A stretch of DNA of 9,573 bases from an uncultured Ruminococcus sp. Lineage in GTDB: Bacteria > Bacillota > Clostridia > Oscillospirales > Ruminococcaceae. Position numbers and translations under genes: made by a program. Shown here piece by piece: positions 5,735 to 9,573 of this stretch. Location: NCBI GenBank assembly GCA_900545125.1, contig UQXS01000086.1:1-9573 (forward strand), written 5' to 3'. Position 1 is the stretch's first letter; each line of letters starts with the position of its first letter. The notes beneath the pieces were generated by a model. It searched no databases and was not told where the DNA came from. It saw only the letters and a list, made by a program, of their open reading frames with translations.

Positions 5735-8278
5735 TTATTCAGGCAGTTTGCTGATTATCTTGAGAAGATATTTCTGAATTGCCAGAGCATCAGCATTTGT
5801 CAGATCATCACCGGTATTTGCAACGTCGCCGTTAGCCTTGCCCTGTTCGGTGATGTGAGTTCTTTCAGAACCGTTTACACCGTAGGCATCAGGATTACCT
5901 ATAGCCTGCATGATGAGAACTGCATCGTTGAGGTAAACCTTGCCGTCACAGTCTGCATCTCCGTACATAGTAACAGAAGGACTGATCGGATCGGATGATG
6001 TTCCGCCCATGTGGAGAACAACTTTCTCGATAGTAACGTTATTGCCGTGCGGCCAGAATACCATAGCCTTTACGGTAGAACCAACGTTGGAGGGAATTTC
6101 ATAATCTACGGCCACTTCCTTGTTTGCAGGAACAGCAATGTCACTGAAGTCAACCTGTTCCCACTTTCCTGTCCATGTGCCGAATGCACCGGATGTATTT
6201 GTATCGTTGGAGTTTACCTTGTAGTAGAGTGTGGCGGATTTTGCTCCCTGAGGATTGAATTCTGCGTAATTGTTGATCTCGCCGTCGTCGCCCTCTTCCG
6301 TTCCGACGCTCATGTCGTCAGGAGTGAGAATGATATCCTTTGACGATGGGGACTGCTTTGTGGTAGTAGTAGTTCTGCTTGTTGTAGTAGTTCTTCTGGT
6401 TGTTGTCGTTGTTTTCGGAGGATCTGTTACGACAGCGGAACCGCCCATGTGGAGAACAACTTTCTCGATAGTAACGTTGTTGCCGTGCGGCCAGAATATC
6501 ATAGCCTTTACGGTAGAGCCAACGTTGGAGGGAATATCATAATCTACGGAAACTTCTTTGTTTGCAGGAACGGAAATGTCGCTGAAATCAACCTGTTCCC
6601 ATTTTCCTGTCCATGTTCCGAATGCACCGGATGTATTTGTGTCGTTTGAATTTACCTTGTAGTAGAGTGTAGCGGATTTTGCTCCCTGAGGATTGAATTC
6701 TGCGTAGTTGTTTACTTCGCCGTCATCGCCCTTTTCCGTGCCTACGGTCATATCATCAGGAGTGAGAACGATATCCTTGCCTGAAATAGGGTCAGCCGTT
6801 GTAGTCGTCACAATAGGCTGATTGCCTTTGGTAGTAGTCGTTGTTACAATAGGACCGGGATTGGATGATCCGCTGTAGATTTTTGTAACGCCCTCGATAG
6901 AAGAGGCTGTTTTGCCTGTTTTATATACTGAGTAAAGACCTGCTGCTGCACTGACAAGACCGGCATTGTAATCGATAGCGACCTCGTTTGTCTTATAGTC
7001 GTCAATGACGTCAGAATAGTTTCCTGATTTGTCAGGTCCGCCTGCGAGAGCACCAATGAGTACCTTGCCGTTTGTAGGGTGATATGTCTTTACGCCTTCG
7101 TGGAATCCGTATTCGCCTTCATATCCCTGATAACCGGAAGCAGCACGGTGATGTGTGTTCTTGGCAGAATTTGAAGAGAATCCTGTTACAAAGCAGGTAT
7201 TGAATTGATTCTGACCAAGGATATAGTTCATCTGATTTTTGCACCAGCTTGTATAGTCAGCGTTTGAATGTTTGCTTGCGATAAGAGCGGACATCTGCAT
7301 TGAGCAGTTATATCTTGCACTGCCCCAGTCTTCCATGCAGAGGTAATTGCTTCCGCTGCACTGACCGCCGAGATAGGAGTTTACCTTACTCCAGTCGCCT
7401 GTGATTTCGGCATAAACGCAGGCAGCTCCGAGACCTCTGTTGTCCCAGCCGTCGCACCAGCCGAGATACTGCGTCTGTTTGCTTGCGCAGTCGGTCTTGT
7501 ATTTCTCGTTCTTAGTTGCGAGATAAAGCCAGCCGGCTGCATATGCCTGTTCGTCCTGCGGAGTCGGATTATTGGTGTAATAAAATCCTGTAGGGCCGTT
7601 TGATTCACATCTGTTGTACTGAGTGGAGAAATTGTAGAGAGCTTCGGCGTATTTCAGGTCTTCTGCATTGCCGAAATTCAGGTAATTGATTGCGAGAGCT
7701 GCCGAATAATCAGCGGCGATGTCGCTTGCGCTGTTTGAAGTCCAGAACATCTTTCTTCCGCCTGTCTGCTGTTCGGGAGCTCCCCAGTAAGCGTGATCTT
7801 CATTTCCGTCGCCTTTTTGATAGAGGAAACTTGAAACGCTGTTTCCGTTAAGTTTTGTAGATCTCTTGAAGAAGTCGCAGAAATGATCTGTAATGACTTT
7901 CAGATGATCGCCCTGTCCTGAGGAAACATACGCATCTTTGAATTCATAGTAGCTGCATCCGAGGACAGAAGCCGCATATCCCTGCGGCAGACCGAACATT
8001 GCGTGGTCGCCTGCGTCGTGGAAACCGCCCTTTACCTCGTCGGATGTATGGCAGTTGCTTCTCCATGACATAGCACATTCTCCGTTTATTTCACCGCACA
8101 TATTTGCGTCGTAGAAATAAAGAGAATACTGAAGGAGTCTGGCGTAATCGTCGGTATCAGCCGCATTTGCTGAGAGAGAGGGACGCACCGTATTTACTGA
8201 GATAGGTGCAGCAAGTGCGGAAACGGCAACTACTCCGCCAAGAACCATTGATTTAATTCTGTTCATAGTTTTGTGCAT
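5735..8278 (-). CDS. Secreted cellulosomal GH9 glucanase with two CBM-like modules and a dockerin
   Basis: This 847-aa protein is probably a secreted beta-1,4-glucanase that docks onto a scaffoldin. Residues 1-39 are a signal peptide (MNRIK positive region, VVAVSALAAPI core, likely cleavage after ANA). The GH9 domain spans about 43-453 and keeps the catalytic pair in HDAGDH (D88, D91), the NTHHR motif (H376, H377) and the acid in TNEVAIDYNA (E432). A Thr linker leads to two near-identical CBM-like modules (about 502-613 and 647-759) separated by a Thr/Arg linker. Both have a WTGKW motif (W556/W560 and W702/W706). They may be CBM79-like, from memory of R. flavefaciens GH9 proteins; this is unverified. 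The dockerin (about 772-844) has loops DADCDGKVYLND and DVANTGDDLTNAD. Start 8278 (MHKTMNRIK) is chosen because an AAGAAAGAAG purine tract lies about 9 nt upstream; 12 bp further in is a second Met. A longer form from 8329 would overlap the promoter. Confidence 0.95.
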   Translation of the reverse strand: MHKTMNRIKSMVLGGVVAVSALAAPISVNTVRPSLSANAADTDDYARLLQYSLYFYDANMCGEINGECAMSWRSNCHTSDEVKGGFHDAGDHAMFGLPQGYAASVLGCSYYEFKDAYVSSGQGDHLKVITDHFCDFFKRSTKLNGNSVSSFLYQKGDGNEDHAYWGAPEQQTGGRKMFWTSNSASDIAADYSAALAINYLNFGNAEDLKYAEALYNFSTQYNRCESNGPTGFYYTNNPTPQDEQAYAAGWLYLATKNEKYKTDCASKQTQYLGWCDGWDNRGLGAACVYAEITGDWSKVNSYLGGQCSGSNYLCMEDWGSARYNCSMQMSALIASKHSNADYTSWCKNQMNYILGQNQFNTCFVTGFSSNSAKNTHHRAASGYQGYEGEYGFHEGVKTYHPTNGKVLIGALAGGPDKSGNYSDVIDDYKTNEVAIDYNAGLVSAAAGLYSVYKTGKTASSIEGVTKIYSGSSNPGPIVTTTTTKGNQPIVTTTTADPISGKDIVLTPDDMTVGTEKGDDGEVNNYAEFNPQGAKSATLYYKVNSNDTNTSGAFGTWTGKWEQVDFSDISVPANKEVSVDYDIPSNVGSTVKAMIFWPHGNNVTIEKVVLHMGGSAVVTDPPKTTTTTRRTTTTSRTTTTTKQSPSSKDIILTPDDMSVGTEEGDDGEINNYAEFNPQGAKSATLYYKVNSNDTNTSGAFGTWTGKWEQVDFSDIAVPANKEVAVDYEIPSNVGSTVKAMVFWPHGNNVTIEKVVLHMGGTSSDPISPSVTMYGDADCDGKVYLNDAVLIMQAIGNPDAYGVNGSERTHITEQGKANGDVANTGDDLTNADALAIQKYLLKIISKLPE
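6003..6340 (-). repeat. Tandem CBM-like module, copy 2 (C-terminal)
   Basis: This segment and 6441-6778 are in-frame direct repeats with a 438-bp period. By hand alignment I count about 29 differences in 338 bases with no indels, so about 91% identity. The proteins differ at only 8 of about 112 residues, all conservative, so most base changes are silent. It encodes KDIILTPDDM to VVLHMGG of the GH9 protein. Confidence 0.95.
6356..6412 (-). repeat. Threonine/arginine linker, low-complexity codon repeat
   Basis: This stretch encodes runs of four to five Thr broken by Arg/Ser (TTTTTRRTTTTSRTTTTTK) between the two CBM-like modules. On the + strand it reads as GTA/GTT-type triplet repeats. Such linkers are typically flexible and O-glycosylated in ruminococcal cellulosomal enzymes. 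The repeat makes length variation by slippage plausible. Confidence 0.85.
6441..6778 (-). repeat. Tandem CBM-like module, copy 1 (N-terminal)
   Basis: This is the partner of 6003-6340 and encodes KDIVLTPDDM to VVLHMGG directly after the Thr-rich linker that follows GH9. The aromatic residues expected to line a glycan-binding surface (the WTGKW pair and FWPHG) are unchanged between copies, which suggests both modules are functional. Confidence 0.95.
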
Positions 8279-8333
8279 ATTATCACACTTCTTTCTTAAT
8301 TTGAAGATATTGCCTATAATATGTCGCACTTAT

Positions 8334-8339
8334 ATTATA
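8334..8339 (-). promoter_or_regulatory. Probable -10 box of the GH9 gene
   Basis: Read on the - strand this is TATAAT, about 55 nt before the chosen GH9 start codon. The -35 position at 17-bp spacing (8357-8362) reads AAAAAC and is poor. Together with the phased repeats just upstream, this looks like an activator-dependent promoter. A second A/T-rich box (TATTAT at 8316-8321) is a weaker alternative. Confidence 0.5.
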
Positions 8340-8360
8340 CAATGTTTCTGAGTGCTGTTT

Positions 8361-8400
8361 TTTACAATTTAGTTACAAATAGTTTACAATAATATTAAAA
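8361..8400. promoter_or_regulatory. Phased TTACAA direct repeats upstream of GH9 gene (putative operator)
   Basis: TTACAA occurs exactly at 8362-8367, 8373-8378 and 8384-8389, each 11 bp apart, and a one-mismatch copy (TTAAAA) continues the register at 8395-8400. On the GH9 coding strand these are TTGTAA boxes centred about 38, 49, 60 and 71 bases upstream of the predicted start point. The spacing is one helical turn and is typical of direct-repeat sites for OmpR/PhoB-type response regulators. The regulator is unknown. A/T-rich background could produce some of this by chance. Confidence 0.5.
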
Positions 8401-8461
8401 TTAACGAATTAGAAATAATGATTTCATAAGAAATTGAAAAGCTATTCATTGTTTAATAAAA

Positions 8462-8488
8462 GATACCGGAGAAGTACTCTCCGGTATC
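8462..8488 (-). terminator. Intrinsic terminator of the downstream dockerin gene
   Basis: An 11-bp stem pairs GATACCGGAGA (8462-8472) with TCTCCGGTATC (8478-8488) around a 5-nt loop. On the - strand it is followed by TTTTATTAAAC. It lies 22 bases past the stop of the partial GH9 gene and separates that transcript from the GH9 promoter. The remainder of the gap 8279-8509 holds the promoter and repeats described separately. Confidence 0.88.
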
Positions 8489-8509
8489 ATATTGCTGCAT
8501 TTAATTGTT

Positions 8510-9573
8510 TCAGTTCAGTGCATCGGGATTAAGCGATCCTACAAGATTAAGAAGGAATTTCTGTATCTGAAGTGCATCCTGATTTGTCAGGTCTGTTCCG
8601 TTTTCATAAACATCGGCATTTGCCTTGCCCTCTGCTGTTATATGCGTTGCTTCACTTCCGCTTACGCCGTACATATCAGGATTTCCGATCGCCTGCATAA
8701 CAAGAACTGCATCGTTAATGTAGACGCTGCCGTCGCAGTCGGCATCGCCCCAGACACGCTCAGGTGCGGAAGAGCCGACAGCATTTATCTGTATTGTTCT
8801 GGTTACTCCGCCCGGGAATGTAACCGTGATATCGTATGTACCCGCTTTTTCAATTGTAACAACAAATGAAACGGGCGTTTCCTGACTTATCTTGACGTTT
8901 TCAGAATCAACGGAAACATTCCAGTCTCTTGTCGGTCTGTCCCAGCCGCCTATGCCTACAGTAATAGTTTCTCCCACTTTTACTTCGGTCTTATCGGGCA
9001 CAAGAGTATATTCAGGCTCGTCTGCCTTAGTCAGTTCAATATTGCAGTTGATCGTGGAATCTCCGCTGATGAAATCCTTGAATGTCCAGGAAGTTTTGTC
9101 GCTCGTATATCCGTCCGGCAGAGTTTTCAGGGTAAGAGTATATTCTGACGGACTTTCAAGTTCCCACGCACCGTCGGTCACCTGGATGGTCTTGGGATTT
9201 TCGTCGGCAGTATTCCATACAACGGTTTCGCCGTAACTTTTTTGACGTTCCATTGAAAGTTCAGCACCGGGAAGAAGTTCTCCGGTCTCCTTGTCAACCA
9301 CCTTGACAGCTACATTGTATTCTACCGGGTCAACTATAACTGTTCCGCCGCCGAAATCAAAGCCGTCATTTATCTCCGATGCGCTTGACTTGACCGCATC
9401 AAATGTTGATGCATCACCGCCGTAAAGATTTGCCGCAGATGCGCAGGCAATAGCAAAGCATCCGTTGTAATCAAGAGCACCTTCAGTGAACTGATATTGG
9501 TCGGCATGATCCTGGTAGTTGCCGGAACTGTCTTCACCGCCTACCAGCATACCGTAGTTTGTATATATAGCCT
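8510..9573 (-). CDS. Cellulosomal GH9 enzyme with Cna-B-like and Ig-like domains and dockerin (5' part missing)
   Basis: Only the last 353 residues are in the window; the frame is open to the edge, so the gene starts beyond 9573. The first 50 or so visible residues are the C-terminus of a GH9 domain: GMLVGGEDSSGNY matches the family's ALVGGPDxxxNY, and TEGALDYNG retains the catalytic-acid glutamate (about 9482-9484). Next comes a transthyretin-like Cna-B/SpaA-type domain (about 9023-9322, VKVVDKETGELLPGAELSM). It is followed by an Ig-like beta domain (about 8777-9013, from EYTLVPDKTEVKVGETITV to RTIQINAV), whose family I do not recognise. A dockerin (about 8546-8755) ends the protein, with DADCDGSVYIND and DVYENGTDLTNQD loops. 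It is very similar to the neighbouring GH9 dockerin, so both probably bind the same cohesin type. No Thr-rich linker is seen here. It is not simply a copy of the neighbour. Confidence 0.9.
   Translation of the reverse strand, partial: AIYTNYGMLVGGEDSSGNYQDHADQYQFTEGALDYNGCFAIACASAANLYGGDASTFDAVKSSASEINDGFDFGGGTVIVDPVEYNVAVKVVDKETGELLPGAELSMERQKSYGETVVWNTADENPKTIQVTDGAWELESPSEYTLTLKTLPDGYTSDKTSWTFKDFISGDSTINCNIELTKADEPEYTLVPDKTEVKVGETITVGIGGWDRPTRDWNVSVDSENVKISQETPVSFVVTIEKAGTYDITVTFPGGVTRTIQINAVGSSAPERVWGDADCDGSVYINDAVLVMQAIGNPDMYGVSGSEATHITAEGKANADVYENGTDLTNQDALQIQKFLLNLVGSLNPDALN

Noticed and set aside
6011..6649. Two similar + strand open frames (6011-6343 and 6449-6649)
   Set aside because: They resemble each other only because they are antisense to the duplicated CBM-like modules.

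Overview
The window looks like a chromosome segment of a cellulosome-producing rumen or gut Ruminococcus close to R. flavefaciens. The main reasons are two GH9 enzymes ending in R. flavefaciens-style dockerins, threonine-rich linkers, Firmicutes-type rRNA and tRNA sequence, Gram-positive ribosome binding sites and moderate GC. The species call is an inference from protein style, not from a database search.

Region 1 (1-604, + strand) is the tail of an rRNA operon: the 3' end of 23S rRNA, a complete 5S rRNA, a strong intrinsic terminator, a tRNA with anticodon CAU, and a second terminator.

Region 2 (605-5050, + strand) is a compact four-gene phosphonate operon behind a near-consensus extended -10 promoter. 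The order is aepX (PEP mutase with an N-terminal cytidylyltransferase domain), phnW-like 2-aminoethylphosphonate (AEP) transaminase, a pntC/licC-like cytidylyltransferase, and aepY (phosphonopyruvate decarboxylase). Together they can turn phosphoenolpyruvate into phosphonopyruvate, phosphonoacetaldehyde, AEP and then probably CMP-AEP, a donor for decorating a cell-surface polymer or lipid. No transferase for the final step is present in the window.

Region 3 (5051-5727, + strand) holds a CarD-family transcription regulator with its own consensus promoter. It ends at a bidirectional terminator shared with the convergent cellulase gene.

Region 4 (5728-9573, - strand) holds two secreted cellulosomal GH9 enzymes. 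The complete one has the order signal peptide, GH9, Thr linker, CBM-like module, Thr linker, near-identical CBM-like module, dockerin. Its upstream region carries three exact TTACAA hexamers at 11-bp spacing, probably an operator. The second is cut by the window edge and shows the GH9 C-terminus, a Cna-B/SpaA-like domain, an Ig-like domain and a dockerin, followed by its own terminator.

The most interesting items are the self-contained CMP-AEP pathway with two cytidylyltransferase modules and an unknown acceptor, and the helically phased repeats at the cellulase promoter.
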